From: Buttiauxella noackiae ATCC 51607
GTDB taxonomy: Bacteria; Pseudomonadota; Gammaproteobacteria; Enterobacterales; Enterobacteriaceae
DNA: 64,000 nucleotides
Direction of reading: 5' to 3'
Assembly (NCBI RefSeq): GCF_001654865.1
Contig: NZ_LXEO01000015.1
Span: forward strand, 1 to 64,000
Shown: positions 26,190 to 35,921 of the stretch, one piece after another
Numbering within the stretch: the stretch's first letter is position 1
Layout: each line of letters begins with the position of its first letter
Position numbers and translations under genes: made by a program
Notes under the pieces: generated by a model
Told to the model about the DNA's origin: nothing
What the model saw: only the letters and a program-made list of their open reading frames with translations
Database searches by the model: none

Positions 26190-26354
26190 ATGTCAATATT
26201 CGATTATGCAATGAAGCGCTTTAGTAACGCCACAAATGGCACTGTGACATGTCCAATCTGCGGAAATAAAGCCTCTTTTCCCGCCAGCAAAATTCGCCAG
26301 GGGCAAACATTGCTCTGCCCAAAATGCAAATCACTGTTTGTTGTTCCTCGCTAA
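26190..26354 (+). CDS. 54-residue zinc-ribbon protein
   Basis: The frame from ATG 26190 (after GAAAGG) to TAA 26352-26354 encodes 54 residues with two CxxC knuckles, CPICGNK at 21-27 and CPKCKSLF at 43-50, separated by 18 residues. This is a classic zinc-ribbon. Similar small proteins occur in the E. coli terminus region; I am not sure enough to give a symbol. Two perfect inverted repeats follow. Confidence 0.75.
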   Translation: MSIFDYAMKRFSNATNGTVTCPICGNKASFPASKIRQGQTLLCPKCKSLFVVPR

Positions 26355-26363
26355 TACTGTTGC

Positions 26364-26446
26364 CCACAGAGAATCACCACTGACGCCACTCATCTTCATA
26401 TTCTCTGTGGCAAGAACGTGCGCTGAGCCTATAAATCAGCGCACGT
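26364..26446. repeat. Two successive perfect 11-bp inverted repeats
   Basis: CCACAGAGAAT (26364-26374) pairs with ATTCTCTGTGG (26400-26410), loop 25 nt. ACGTGCGCTGA (26416-26426) pairs with TCAGCGCACGT (26436-26446), loop 9 nt. No T-run follows either. They lie between the zinc-ribbon gene and a convergent GNAT gene and could form a bidirectional terminator. Confidence 0.55.
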
Positions 26447-26535
26447 AATGGCGATAAAAACGGCTGTAATCTCTCCTGAACATTCATATTTCGCTTACCA
26501 ACGAAGCACTCCTTTGCTCATCAGCATTGAAAACG

Positions 26536-27237
26536 TCACTGGTTACTTCGAAAACTTTTCAGCTTGCGCTTTTGCTCTCCGCTGGTTGTGAAATTGCCCG
26601 GCGAAAGCCAGCCTGATAGTGAGCTTTCCACTATTGGCCATTCAATATCGATAATAGATAACCAGTCCGTATCGCGGTTACGTTGTTTGCGTGTCATAGC
26701 CTGGCGAAAACGTCCTTCAAATGTGAATCCCAATCTTTCTGCGGCATTTCTGGAGGCCAGATTCAGTGAGTCACAGCGCCATGCCACGCGGCGATAGCCC
26801 AGAGAAAATGCTTTTTTCAGCAACAAAAATATGGCTTCTGTGCCCATGGCGGTTCGTTGCATTTTGGGAGACCAGGTGACATGTCCTATTTCTAGCGCAC
26901 CGTTAACAACATCAATATTGCTAAAGCAGACGACACCAACCGCAAGACCACTGTTAATTTCCGCCACGGCCCATGCAACCAGCCCGGGATCATTAATTTT
27001 ATTCTCAACCCAAAGCTGCATTTCCTGTAAACAGCCAGGCCGCTCAGCGCCAAGCCATGTCCAGTCTCTATCATCAGGAGCCCGTGAAAATTCCTCGAGA
27101 AGATCATCACAATGGCTGATTTCAAGAGGTAAAAGGTTACAGTGATGGCCACTGATTGGGGTGCGGGTTGGAAAGGGCGCAGGTTGCCAGTCGGAAAGCG
27201 GAAAACCAACGGGCTGACCATATTTATTTGTATTCAA
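26536..27237 (-). CDS. GNAT acetyltransferase, RimJ/RimL-like
   Basis: 233 residues. The acetyl-CoA fold is seen in VGVVCFSNIDVVNGALEIGHVT near 100-121 (beta strands 4-5), KMQRTAMGTEAIFLLLKKAF near 126-145 (pyrophosphate loop) and SRNAAERLGFTFEGRFRQA near 163-181. This pattern is typical of RimJ/RimL-like acetyltransferases acting on proteins or small amines. The last 30 residues are basic and probably disordered. Substrate unknown. It stands alone. Confidence 0.8.
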   Translation of the reverse strand: MNTNKYGQPVGFPLSDWQPAPFPTRTPISGHHCNLLPLEISHCDDLLEEFSRAPDDRDWTWLGAERPGCLQEMQLWVENKINDPGLVAWAVAEINSGLAVGVVCFSNIDVVNGALEIGHVTWSPKMQRTAMGTEAIFLLLKKAFSLGYRRVAWRCDSLNLASRNAAERLGFTFEGRFRQAMTRKQRNRDTDWLSIIDIEWPIVESSLSGWLSPGNFTTSGEQKRKLKSFRSNQ

Positions 27238-27384
27238 CGATCATTCACCTTCTATTTTGCAAATGTGCGCGATAGCCATTGTTGTAACAGTAAAGAGCGT
27301 ATTAAATCATGAAGCCGAATCAAGCGTTAGAAGTGAGATACCATGCTGATAGCCTTTCACTTTACCCGAAAAACTCTTTCACTT

Positions 27385-28998
27385 TTAGCATGCCTGAAGT
27401 TGCAAATGCCCCTCGGTGATAGATAAGCGTTCCGTTAAATTCAGGTTCTTTAGGAACGTCTCATCGTGCGAAACAACCACCAGAGCACCCTGATAAGTCC
27501 GCAGCATTGTTTCCAGTGCCTGAATAGAAGGTAAATCGAGGTGGTTGCTGGGTTCATCGAGCAGCAATAGTTGTGGTACGGGGTCAGCGTACAACACACA
27601 GGCTAACGCTGCTTTAAGGCGCTCACCACCACTTAGACATCCGCTGGCAATCTGGATTTTGCCAGCATCCAGGCCCAACTGCGCAAGCCGCATACGTAAA
27701 TCAGCCTCAGCGGCACTGCGGTTGGCTTCACGTATTTGGTCGAGAACTGAGCGTTGCGGATCCAGATTGTCGAAATGTTGATTAAGCAAGGTATGCCCAA
27801 GTGGGATACGGATAACACCGCTTAATGGCTGAAGTTTGCCTGACAGTACGTTTAATAGTGTCGATTTTCCGCAGCCGTTACGCCCAACGATACCGATGCG
27901 TTGCTCGGTGTATATCGACAGGTTCAATGGAGAAGAAAAGGCTGTCACGAAGGGCAGTTGTAGCTGGTTGAGCTCTGCAACCAGTCGTCTTGATGGAGAG
28001 TTCACGGCCAGCGAATGCACAATGATTTCAGCATTCTCTTCTACGCGAGCTGCAGCTTCACGCACACGCTTATCAAGTAATTCCTGAGCGGCAATGTGAA
28101 GCTGGTTTAATTTCCCGGCCGACGTCTCGCTGCGTTGCTTTTGTCCTCCCAGCAAAATTTTAGCCTGATTGGCTTCTCGGCCCTGGCGATGACCGCGTGA
28201 TTGCCGTTTCTGAAAACGTTCCTTCTGATCCTGAAGGTTTTTCTGTTCGCGCTGGCGCTCACGTTTTCGCTGTTCCAGTAGGTGAAGGGCGCTTTGTGTT
28301 TCTTGTGCTTTTTGCTGAGCGTAAAACGAGTAATTACCGCCATAACTGTTCAAGCCGATGGAGGAAAGTTCAACAATCCGCTGCATTGACTCCAGTAATT
28401 CCCGATCATGACTTACCGTCAATAGCCCGGCGGGCCAGCGTTGTAACTGAGCAATCAAAGCCAGACGGTTTGCTCTATCAAGATGGTTACTGGGCTCATC
28501 AAGAATCAAAAAATCGGCCTGTGAAAGCAATGCTCCTATGAGTGAGACGCGCATGGCTTCGCCACCACTCAACTGACTTACAGGCGTTGATGCTGCAAGA
28601 TGCCCCAGTTCGCATCGCTCTAACTCAATTTGCAAACGCTGGCGTATATCCCATTGTTGGCCAACCAATTCAAAATCTACCGTCGAGATACTACCCATTT
28701 CGATGCGCTCAAGTGCGCTGATAATGGATTGAACCCTCGCAAGCTCTGCAACGGTCATTTCAGCCTGATAGTGGGTTTGCTGTGCCAAATAATACGCATC
28801 GCCAGAACAGTTACATCTACCGGATGAAGGAAGGATTTTCCCCGCCAGAATCTGCGAGAGAACGCTTTTACCCACACCGTTTCGCCCCACAATACCGGTA
28901 TGGCGTGAGTCGAAAGATTCATTGAGTTGTGAGAACAGCGGTGAACCGTCAGGTAATACAAAAGACACGCTTTCAAGCGTGATGAAAAAATTCGTCAT
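27385..28998 (-). CDS. ABC-F family ATPase
   Basis: 537 residues with two ABC cassettes and no membrane segment. First cassette: Walker A GRNGVGKS near 38-45, signature LSGGEAMR, Walker B FLILDEPSNHLD. A basic linker of about 80 residues rich in Gln, Arg and Lys (KRERQREQKNLQDQKERF) corresponds to the P-site interaction motif. Second cassette: GRNGCGKS, LSGGERLK, LLLLDEPSNHLD. ABC-F proteins act on the ribosome in translation or antibiotic protection, not in transport. It is neither Uup, EttA, YheS nor YbiT by length and sequence as far as I recall, so target and resistance phenotype are open. Confidence 0.85.
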   Translation of the reverse strand: MTNFFITLESVSFVLPDGSPLFSQLNESFDSRHTGIVGRNGVGKSVLSQILAGKILPSSGRCNCSGDAYYLAQQTHYQAEMTVAELARVQSIISALERIEMGSISTVDFELVGQQWDIRQRLQIELERCELGHLAASTPVSQLSGGEAMRVSLIGALLSQADFLILDEPSNHLDRANRLALIAQLQRWPAGLLTVSHDRELLESMQRIVELSSIGLNSYGGNYSFYAQQKAQETQSALHLLEQRKRERQREQKNLQDQKERFQKRQSRGHRQGREANQAKILLGGQKQRSETSAGKLNQLHIAAQELLDKRVREAAARVEENAEIIVHSLAVNSPSRRLVAELNQLQLPFVTAFSSPLNLSIYTEQRIGIVGRNGCGKSTLLNVLSGKLQPLSGVIRIPLGHTLLNQHFDNLDPQRSVLDQIREANRSAAEADLRMRLAQLGLDAGKIQIASGCLSGGERLKAALACVLYADPVPQLLLLDEPSNHLDLPSIQALETMLRTYQGALVVVSHDETFLKNLNLTERLSITEGHLQLQAC

Positions 28999-29204
28999 AT
29001 AACTACTCCATAGATGCCAGCAACTGACCCGATAAACCGGGACAAGTAAATTGGCCGTCAGACAGACGGCAGCATCAATGGCGCATTGGACGAATACCTA
29101 TAAAGAAGAAATGATGATAGACATTTTAAATAGGGTATGAAAAAAGTAAAGGATCGGATAATAAGCGTGATTAAGGTCAATTCGCGCAAATGGGGAGTGA
29201 AGCG

Positions 29205-29675
29205 ATGAAAGTGAGATTGGCAACGCCAAAAGAGGCAGAAGAGTGTTGGAGTATTAGAAACCAGTCTATTCGCCATGGATGTCAGAGTAGCTATAGCGCA
29301 GCGGTAATTGCGGCATGGACACCTGAAGCAATGCCTGAAAATTACAGAGTGGTTATCACTAACAACCCATTTTTCGTCATTGATGGACAGAACAGTCGGC
29401 CTGTTGCAACAGGCTATCTCGATCTTTCTACGGGAAGTGTTGAGGCTATTTTTACCTCCCCCGATTATATTGGTAAAGGATTTGCCGGTCTTATTCTTGA
29501 AATGATCAAAGACGAGGCGCGTAAACGTGGGTTTAAACAATTAACATTGTCATCGACGCCTAATGCGCAGTCTTTCTATCAAAAACATGGCTTTATTCTA
29601 TTACGAGAAAACCTGTATCCATCATCTCTTGCCCAGGCAGATTTGCGCTGCATGGACATGTCCATCGAGCTATAG
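29205..29675 (+). CDS. GNAT acetyltransferase
   Basis: 156 residues from ATG 29205, chosen because GGGGAG is 8 nt upstream; an ATG at 29190 overlaps that site. Single GNAT domain: MKVRLATPKEAEECWSIRN at the start, SVEAIFTSPDYIGKGFAGLIL near 86-106 with the pyrophosphate loop IGKGFAG, and NAQSFYQKHGFI near 130-141. Substrate unknown. It is divergent from the ABC-F gene across about 200 bp. Confidence 0.8.
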   Translation: MKVRLATPKEAEECWSIRNQSIRHGCQSSYSAAVIAAWTPEAMPENYRVVITNNPFFVIDGQNSRPVATGYLDLSTGSVEAIFTSPDYIGKGFAGLILEMIKDEARKRGFKQLTLSSTPNAQSFYQKHGFILLRENLYPSSLAQADLRCMDMSIEL

Positions 29676-29789
29676 CCCACCCAATTTTCTCCCTCTCGAC
29701 TATCCTGACAGATGAGCGAATGACTCGTTTTTCCTCAGAATCTGTCTTTAACTATTCTGATTTACCACTTCGAGCCAGGAGAAAGTTTT

Positions 29790-30152
29790 ATGAATGCAGA
29801 AATTAAGGGGGGTATTGATATCGCGATTAAAGTGCCCTCACATCAATACCAGCAGACGCTTGATTTTTATCGCAATGCTATCGGGCTCAAGGAAATCACA
29901 GACAAAGCACCGGCTACCGGGTTTGTATTTGGCCCAAACCGTTTATGGATTGATGAAGCGCCTGGTTTGAGTCAGGCGGAGGTCTGGCTTGAGCTGTTTA
30001 CACCTGATTTTAAATCAGCTGAAGCGCATATTAAGGAGTGTGGAGTTGTGCGTTGTGATGCTGTAGAGCCCTTGCCTGAGGGGTTTAAAGGGGGTTGGGT
30101 TATGAGCCCTTGTAATATTGTACATATGCTTCGCGAACCAGAAGCATGGTGA
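29790..30152 (+). CDS. VOC-family (glyoxalase-like) protein
   Basis: 120 residues, start after AGGAGAAAG. One vicinal-oxygen-chelate unit: IDIAIKVPSHQYQQTLDFYRN at the N-terminus and LWIDEAPGLSQAEVWLELFTPD near 51-72, where glutamate is the usual metal ligand. Proteins of this class include lyases, dioxygenases and antibiotic-binding proteins; none can be chosen here. It converges on arsC. Confidence 0.75.
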   Translation: MNAEIKGGIDIAIKVPSHQYQQTLDFYRNAIGLKEITDKAPATGFVFGPNRLWIDEAPGLSQAEVWLELFTPDFKSAEAHIKECGVVRCDAVEPLPEGFKGGWVMSPCNIVHMLREPEAW

Positions 30153-30224
30153 ACAGGGGAGTTATATTTCTGCCCAAATACAGCAAGAAGCCAGGGATGA
30201 GTATGTTCGTATTATCTGCAAAAG

Positions 30225-30254
30225 GCCGCTGTAGGAATTAAAACCTGCAGCGGC
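30225..30254 (-). terminator. Terminator of the ars operon
   Basis: An 11-bp stem (30225-30235 with 30244-30254, one mismatch), 8-nt loop; in the minus direction it is followed by a short T-run. It may also stop the VOC gene from the other side. Confidence 0.75.
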
Positions 30255-30275
30255 TAATAGTTTGTTGATTGTCCG

Positions 30276-30704
30276 CTATTTATCGATCTTCTTACCTTGT
30301 TCATCAACAACCTGCTCACCATCTTCTTTGGTGAATGCGCCGCGTTGCCCATCAGTTAATATTTCCAGAACCATCTCTGAAGGCCGACATAGCAGGGTAC
30401 CCAATGGTGTGACGACAATTGGTCGGTTAATCAGGATTGGGTGCTGCAACATGAAATCAATCAACTGGCCGTCACTGAAGGTGTCACTTGCCAACCCTAA
30501 TTGTTCGTAGGGTTCGACATTCTTACGTAATAACGCACGGACCGTGATCCCCATATCGGCAATTAACTTTTGCAGTTCATCCCGGGCTGGCGGTGTTTCC
30601 AGATACAGAATAACCGTAGGTTCGGTGCCACTGTTGCGAATTAATTCCAATGTGTTGCGGGACGTTCCGCAAGCGGGATTATGATAAATAGTTACATTGC
30701 TCAT
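30276..30704 (-). CDS. arsC: Arsenate reductase, glutaredoxin-coupled
   Basis: 142 residues, matching plasmid/E. coli ArsC in length. Catalytic Cys12 lies in YHNPACGTSRNTL; the arginine triad region is LLRKNVEPYEQLGL near 58-71 and RPIVVTPLGTLLCRP near 94-108. It reduces arsenate to arsenite with glutathione/glutaredoxin so that ArsB can export it. It is the last gene of arsRBC, 52 nt after arsB. Confidence 0.95.
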   Translation of the reverse strand: MSNVTIYHNPACGTSRNTLELIRNSGTEPTVILYLETPPARDELQKLIADMGITVRALLRKNVEPYEQLGLASDTFSDGQLIDFMLQHPILINRPIVVTPLGTLLCRPSEMVLEILTDGQRGAFTKEDGEQVVDEQGKKIDK

Positions 30705-30756
30705 CGTGATGATCTCTCGCTGAGGCCCATAAAATGGGCCGTACTTTAAACAACAG

Positions 30757-32058
30757 TTATAAGGCCACTGACAATCGCAGGGCTAAGGCCGCCAGTGTGA
30801 TGAACAACACTGGAATAGTCATGGCTATGCCTACCCGGAAGTAATACCCCCAGGTAATTGTGATATTTTTCTGCGACAAAACATGCAGCCATAACAATGT
30901 CGCCAGGCTGCCAATAGGGGTGATTTTTGGCCCCAGATCGCTACCTATAACGTTGGCGTAAACCATTGCTTCTTTGATAACCCCCGAGGCTACACTGCCA
31001 TCAATCGACAGGGCCCCGATCAGAACGGTCGGCATATTGTTCATAACTGACGAAAGGAAGGCTGCCAGGAACCCTGTTCCTAATGTCGACACCCACAATC
31101 CTTGCTGTGCAAGTTGATTGAGTAGGGCGGAAAGGTAGTGGGTCAGTCCCGCATTTCGCAAACCGTAGACCACCAGGTACATACCCAATGAGAAAATTAC
31201 AATCTGCCAGGGCGCACCACGCAGTACTTTGCCGGTATTAATTGAATGACCAATCTTTGCGACAGCAAACAGAATCAGTGCGCCAACGGCAGCGACCAGA
31301 CTCACTGGTACGCCGAGTGGTTCCAGACCAAAAAATCCCACTAATAGCAAGAGTAGGACCAGCCAACCGGCTTTAAAAGTACGGGCATCCCGGATTGCTT
31401 CTTTCGGCTCTTTTAGTAGAGAAACATCATAAACGGCAGGGATGTCCTTACGGAAAAACAGGTGCAATATAACCAGCGTTGCTGCAATGGCGACAAGGTT
31501 AACCGGCACCATCACGGCTGCGTATTGCGTGAACCCAAGATTAAAGAAATCGGCCGAAACGATATTTACCAGGTTCGAGACAATTAGAGGCAGACTGGCG
31601 GCATCAGCGATAAATCCTGCGGCCATGACAAAGGCTAACGTTGCCCCCCGGCTGAAACCCAGCGCCAGCAGCATCGCAATGACAATCGGAGTCAGGATAA
31701 GTGCGGCACCATCATTGGCAAACAGTGCCGCCACCATTGCACCCAGCAAAACAATCCAGGTAAAAAGTAGTTGGCCCCGGCCATTGCCCCTGCGTGCAAC
31801 ATGCAATGCGGCCCATTCAAAGAAACCTGATTCATCCAGCAGTAGGCTGATAATTATCACCGCGATAAAGGTGGCAGTCGCATTCCAGACTATTTGCCAC
31901 ACTATCGGGATATCCCCAGGGTGAACGACGCCTGTTAGTAATGCCAGGCCAGCACCTAGTATGGCGCTCCAGCCAATCCCAAGACCTCTGGGCTGCCAGA
32001 TGACCAAAACGAGAGTGAGCAAAAAAATCGCACTAGCCACTAACATTACAAACCCCAT
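30757..32058 (-). CDS. arsB: Arsenite/antimonite efflux permease
   Basis: 433 residues (429 if ATG codon 5 is used), 12 helices, very close to E. coli ArsB throughout; signature blocks include [33 protein letters not shown] and [12 protein letters not shown]. It expels arsenite across the inner membrane by proton exchange; no ArsA ATPase is encoded here. Second gene of the operon. Confidence 0.95.
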   Translation of the reverse strand: MGFVMLVASAIFLLTLVLVIWQPRGLGIGWSAILGAGLALLTGVVHPGDIPIVWQIVWNATATFIAVIIISLLLDESGFFEWAALHVARRGNGRGQLLFTWIVLLGAMVAALFANDGAALILTPIVIAMLLALGFSRGATLAFVMAAGFIADAASLPLIVSNLVNIVSADFFNLGFTQYAAVMVPVNLVAIAATLVILHLFFRKDIPAVYDVSLLKEPKEAIRDARTFKAGWLVLLLLLVGFFGLEPLGVPVSLVAAVGALILFAVAKIGHSINTGKVLRGAPWQIVIFSLGMYLVVYGLRNAGLTHYLSALLNQLAQQGLWVSTLGTGFLAAFLSSVMNNMPTVLIGALSIDGSVASGVIKEAMVYANVIGSDLGPKITPIGSLATLLWLHVLSQKNITITWGYYFRVGIAMTIPVLFITLAALALRLSVAL

Positions 32059-32092
32059 TCATATTTGATTAAGTGAATATGTTTCTTCGTTA

Positions 32093-32413
32093 TCAACATG
32101 AGGATAATGAAGCCGCACTGAGTTTTTTCTGGATGTTATCTCGCTCACTATTCCATGCGGATTCAATAATGGTCGCAGCCCAGGCTGGCATGTGTGGTGA
32201 CAGACGATAATGTACCCATTTTCCTTCCCGGCGATCGGTGACCAGCTCCGCTTCGCGTAACAGAGCCATGTGGCGGGATATTTTGGGTTGGGATTCTGCT
32301 GTTACTGCACAGATATCGCAGACACACAGCTCACCGGACTCTCGGAGTAGCATCACAATGGTCGAACGGGTTTCATCGGCAAGCAGTTTAAAAAGTTGAA
32401 CAGGCTGTAGCAT
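32093..32413 (-). CDS. arsR: ArsR, arsenite-responsive repressor
   Basis: 106 residues from ATG 32413 (GAGG 5 nt upstream; MLQPVQLFKLLADE aligns with the E. coli start); a reading from 32443 adds ten unsupported residues. ArsR/SmtB winged helix with metal-binding ELCVCDIC (three cysteines), recognition helix SQPKISRHMALLREA and wing KWVHYRL. Arsenite binding releases it from the operator at 32440-32461 between it and arsH, so it should control both arms. Confidence 0.95.
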   Translation of the reverse strand: MLQPVQLFKLLADETRSTIVMLLRESGELCVCDICAVTAESQPKISRHMALLREAELVTDRREGKWVHYRLSPHMPAWAATIIESAWNSERDNIQKKLSAASLSSC

Positions 32414-32439
32414 GTTGAACCTCGCTATGAATTTATGAT

Positions 32440-32461
32440 ACATATGTTAAATCATATATGT
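32440..32461. promoter_or_regulatory. Candidate ArsR operator
   Basis: ACATATG, then TTAAATC, then ATATATGT form an imperfect palindrome in the arsR-arsH gap. AT-rich symmetry and position fit an ArsR site. Confidence 0.55.
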
Positions 32462-32499
32462 TTTCTTTTAAAGCTTAGTTTTTAAGATGGGGAAATTTC

Positions 32500-33204
32500 A
32501 TGACGCATTTATCAGCAATCGAACAGGAATATTTTGATGATGAGATTGCCAGCAAACTGCAAGACGATACCCAAACGATGCCGCGCATTTTAATCCTCTA
32601 CGGTTCAGTTCGGCAGCGGTCGTACAGCCGGTTTGCAGCCGAAGAAGCAGGGCGTTTACTTAGCGAAATGGGGGCTGAGGTGAAAATCTTTAATCCTTCC
32701 GGCCTGCCTTTACCTGATGATGCGCCGGAAACCCATCAGAAAGTGCGCGAATTGCGGGAACTGGTCAGGTGGTGTGATGGAATGGTGTGGAGTTCTCCGG
32801 AAAGACACGGAGCTATGAGTTCAGTGATGAAGGCCCAAATTGACTGGATACCACTGAGCGAAGGTGCTGTTCGTCCATCACAAGGGAAAACGCTGGCCGT
32901 AATGCAGGTTAGCGGCGGTTCGCAGTCATTCAATACGGTAAATCAGATGCGAATACTTGGCCGTTGGATGCGAATGTTCACCATTCCAAATCAGTCATCG
33001 GTACCGAAGGCGTGGCAAGAATTTGATGATGAAGGACGTATGAAACCCTCAGCCTGGTATGACCGGATTGTGGATGTAGCAGAAGAACTATTCAAAATAA
33101 CGTTAATCCTGAAAGGCCATACTGAGTATCTGGCCGACCGCTATAGCGAAAGGAAGGAAAGCCATCAGTCGCTGTCCGCTCGGGTTAATCAGGAAAAAAT
33201 ATGA
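32500..33204 (+). CDS. arsH: ArsH, NADPH-dependent FMN oxidoreductase
   Basis: 234 residues. Flavodoxin-like fold with FMN phosphate loop [18 protein letters not shown] near 33-50 and [22 protein letters not shown] near 97-118. ArsH oxidises trivalent organoarsenicals and shows quinone/azo reductase activity. It is divergent from arsRBC with the shared operator between, a common arrangement. Confidence 0.93.
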   Translation: MTHLSAIEQEYFDDEIASKLQDDTQTMPRILILYGSVRQRSYSRFAAEEAGRLLSEMGAEVKIFNPSGLPLPDDAPETHQKVRELRELVRWCDGMVWSSPERHGAMSSVMKAQIDWIPLSEGAVRPSQGKTLAVMQVSGGSQSFNTVNQMRILGRWMRMFTIPNQSSVPKAWQEFDDEGRMKPSAWYDRIVDVAEELFKITLILKGHTEYLADRYSERKESHQSLSARVNQEKI

Positions 33205-33402
33205 GCACCTTCAAATACCGAAACCTCTCTGCAAGCAATTAAAACCTTAAAGGAAAATTGATGATTACCGGAATAAATATCGTGAAAAGGATCCGTAGTC
33301 TCCTTGAGACTGCAGATCCACTAATCTGAAGATAAAGGCCCTGTATATCGGCCAGCCATTTATATTTACGGCTTATCCAAAATACGTATAGTCGGATATG
33401 AC

Positions 33403-34572
33403 TTAGCTATGGACAAACAGACTCATAATACCTATCAGCAGTGAGCTGTAAAAAATGATTCCATATAAATTACTCGGAATATCAATCCATTTGCGAATAA
33501 TCCCAAGGGCCACAACGGTTAATGCCGCTGGATAAATGGCGCAAAGTACTGGCACAGCAAAAGCAGTCAGCGAATTTAGGCCAAGCACGGAAATACCGGC
33601 GGAAGCAATCAGCGAAATGACGACCAGCAAACCATAAGACACACCAGTATTTTGGCTGAAATATTGGGCAGTACCGGTTACCAGGCCGATTGCCGTCACC
33701 AGACAGGCGAGGGTAATTATCGCCGACAGCAGTATGCGACCATAAACACCAAATAAGGTTTCCACAAAAGTACTGATGATCTGCAGCCCGTTTGTGGCAT
33801 GTAATGCAGGGCTGTGGGCCCCCATTGAAAGGTAACAGACATAAATCAGTATCAACCCCACAGCGGCGATAATGGCGGCGATTGCGGAGTATTTAAAAAT
33901 TCCTGCTTTATAGGCAATGCCGCGTTGTTGCAAGGTGTGTGTAATAATCGCGCCAAAGCACAGGGCACTAATAACGTCTAAGGTCTGATAGCCATTTATA
34001 AAACCTGTGTTAAAGGCATGCTCCTGATAAGCATTTTCTGCAAAAGTAATGGCGCCAATTGGATGAATCCATGCGCAAATCCCAATGAAAATTAATGCAC
34101 TTATCTTCACAGGCGAAAGAACAAATCCGACTATCTCCAATAGTTTTCCGGGTTTAGCCAGTGCTGCGCCGGCAAGGCCAAAAAATGCCACTGAAAATAG
34201 AATTTTCTGACCCCATGACTCTTTTGCGCCGTGAGCAATAAGTTCATAGCTGATTGTTGCCGTCCTTGGAGTACCAAATAGAACGCCAAGAGTCAGAAAG
34301 CAGACACTAATAAAAATGAAACTTACGCGTTTACCTAATGGTTGAGTTAATTCATTAATATCACCGCTATTGATGGCCAGCGATATGATGGCGAGAGCAG
34401 GGAATAATACTGCCGTGATGATAAAACCAAATCCTGCCGTAAAGGTGTTGCTCCCGGCTTGCATACCAACCAGTGGCGGGAAAATAATATTCCCAGCCCC
34501 AAGAAATAGAGCGAGAGTCATCCCCCCAAGCGCCAGCGTTTTCGGGAGTGATAGTGTTATTTTTTGTGTCAT
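33403..34572 (-). CDS. brnQ: BrnQ-type branched-chain amino acid carrier
   Basis: 389 residues, LIVCS family, 11-12 helices. Blocks LALGGMTLALFLGAGNIIFPPLVG near 13-36, GVLFGTPRTATISYE near 96-110 and GYQTLDVISALCFG near 196-209 are family hallmarks. It imports leucine, isoleucine and valine with sodium or protons. E. coli BrnQ is about 439 residues; this protein lacks about 50 residues, mostly at the C-terminus, and is clearly diverged, so it may be a second paralogue in this genome. The symbol is by family only. Confidence 0.75.
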   Translation of the reverse strand: MTQKITLSLPKTLALGGMTLALFLGAGNIIFPPLVGMQAGSNTFTAGFGFIITAVLFPALAIISLAINSGDINELTQPLGKRVSFIFISVCFLTLGVLFGTPRTATISYELIAHGAKESWGQKILFSVAFFGLAGAALAKPGKLLEIVGFVLSPVKISALIFIGICAWIHPIGAITFAENAYQEHAFNTGFINGYQTLDVISALCFGAIITHTLQQRGIAYKAGIFKYSAIAAIIAAVGLILIYVCYLSMGAHSPALHATNGLQIISTFVETLFGVYGRILLSAIITLACLVTAIGLVTGTAQYFSQNTGVSYGLLVVISLIASAGISVLGLNSLTAFAVPVLCAIYPAALTVVALGIIRKWIDIPSNLYGIIFYSSLLIGIMSLFVHS

Positions 34573-34887
34573 GTTGTTAATACCAATATTAAATTATGCT
34601 TAAATCATTATTTTGAGTATTAAATAAATTCTATTGTTCATTTGGTAAAATTAAATTTTTAAATTAACCGTTATTTTTTGTCTTATTCTGTTGTCTGATT
34701 AAAAATCAATCCTTTCAGGAGTTTTTTTAGAATTATTAACTGAACGTGTTTATGACACGCAGCATGAGAACCCGGGTGTTTGCTTTTTTAATCACTACAA
34801 TCTGTTAACAACAGGATTTGAGGTGATTTTACAGATGCGAAATGGTGGCCTGGATGCTGAAATATCATCAGGCCAATCATCCACGCT
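34573..34887. other. AT-rich gap between brnQ and fimbrial operon 1
   Basis: This 315-bp gap holds the brnQ promoter region and, at 34847-34874, the hairpin listed separately. A TTTAAATTAACC-rich stretch and CTGTTAACAACAG (34802 on) are visible but no gene is. Confidence 0.5.
34847..34874 (-). terminator. Candidate terminator of fimbrial operon 1
   Basis: GGCCTGGATG (34847-34856) pairs with CATCAGGCC (34866-34874) with one bulge. It lies 14 nt past the last fimbrial gene; T-run weak. Confidence 0.45.
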
Positions 34888-35910
34888 TCATTGAAAAGTC
34901 ACCGTAACCGTCGCGGTAGCGGAAAAATTCCCCGTCTTCGGTTTTGCACTTAGCCACAGTACCCCCGCAGTGTAAGCCTTATTGATCGTATTGCCCGCGG
35001 TAACAGTAACCACCTGTGGTGCATTCATCTCAATTCTTGGCTCCAGGGTGACATTGTTTGAGAGGATAATGCCAAACCCGCTGTCCGACGCGGGCAAAAT
35101 AATAGTTTTGTCCTGTAGCTGATTTGTCGTGCTGAAAGTCGCGAGTAAGTTTTCAGTTGTACAGGTTACTCCCGTTCCCTTGATTTGCAGTCCATAGGCA
35201 ATATTAAAGCCTAACTTTTTCTCAACTCGTCCGGGGGATGCGTTAAAAGAGGTCATGGAACCAAAATCGATTTTGTCAGGTGTTATGGCGATGGTGGGAA
35301 CACACGCCATCAGGTTTATCTTACTTAGCCCGGTAATAAATAAATTGAAATTGGTATCACCGCCGCGTAGTCCTCCTTCACCATCAACCTGGAACAAAGA
35401 TAGATTCAGGTTATCTTTAATTACCCCACCCGCTGGCACTGCTTTGCCGGTCGCTTTTATATATACCTGATAATCAAGGTTGAAGGTCTGGGGTGTTGCA
35501 GGGGAAACACATTTGCCAGCAACCCTGTTACAAATCGTCGCCGGCCCAAGTTCGACTTTCTTGCCATTCTCCAGCGGATAATCAATCCCGTTGTAGGTCA
35601 CGCCGATTGAAATAAATGAAGGAATAGTGCCAGCCTGTTTTTTCGGATCAAGCCAGAAATAGGCCATTTCACCTTGCGGGTGGCTATCCGTATCCCTACA
35701 GGTAAAGGTGGCATTGATGACCGAAGACACCCAAATTTTTTGGTTCGCCTTAATCTCAGAACTGGATGCCTTAATCACCTGGCCAATATTCACCGTTTCG
35801 CTGACCGCTGAATTTGACGCTTCACAGGTCAAAGCATAAACCGTTTGCGGCATGATCATCATGATTAGCAGGGCCGTCAGACAGCGACCCAGGTGTAGGT
35901 ATCCTTTCAT
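34888..35910 (-). CDS. Fimbrial tip adhesin, operon 1
   Basis: 340 residues from ATG 35910, selected because GAGG is 5 nt upstream and a signal peptide (KGYLHLGRCLTALLIMMIM ... VYA) follows. Residues about 30-200 form a large N-terminal domain with several cysteine pairs (LTCEAS, ATFTCRD, TICNRVAGKC); about 215-340 is a pilin-type domain ending TATVTVTFQ, the donor-strand acceptor. This two-domain build is that of receptor-binding tip adhesins. Ligand unknown. Last gene of the operon. Confidence 0.75.
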   Translation of the reverse strand: MKGYLHLGRCLTALLIMMIMPQTVYALTCEASNSAVSETVNIGQVIKASSSEIKANQKIWVSSVINATFTCRDTDSHPQGEMAYFWLDPKKQAGTIPSFISIGVTYNGIDYPLENGKKVELGPATICNRVAGKCVSPATPQTFNLDYQVYIKATGKAVPAGGVIKDNLNLSLFQVDGEGGLRGGDTNFNLFITGLSKINLMACVPTIAITPDKIDFGSMTSFNASPGRVEKKLGFNIAYGLQIKGTGVTCTTENLLATFSTTNQLQDKTIILPASDSGFGIILSNNVTLEPRIEMNAPQVVTVTAGNTINKAYTAGVLWLSAKPKTGNFSATATVTVTFQ

Positions 35911-35921
35911 CATTTCCTCGA

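Noticed and set aside
27280-27288. TGTTGTAAC, the core of a Tus-Ter site
   Set aside because: Only the 9-bp core matches; the flanks (CCAT before, AGT after) do not fit the remembered Ter consensus, so it is probably chance despite the terminus location.
33261-33329. 22-codon frame after arsH with AGGAAAA upstream
   Set aside because: Too short to judge; overlaps an imperfect hairpin (33291-33321) that more likely belongs to the transcript end.
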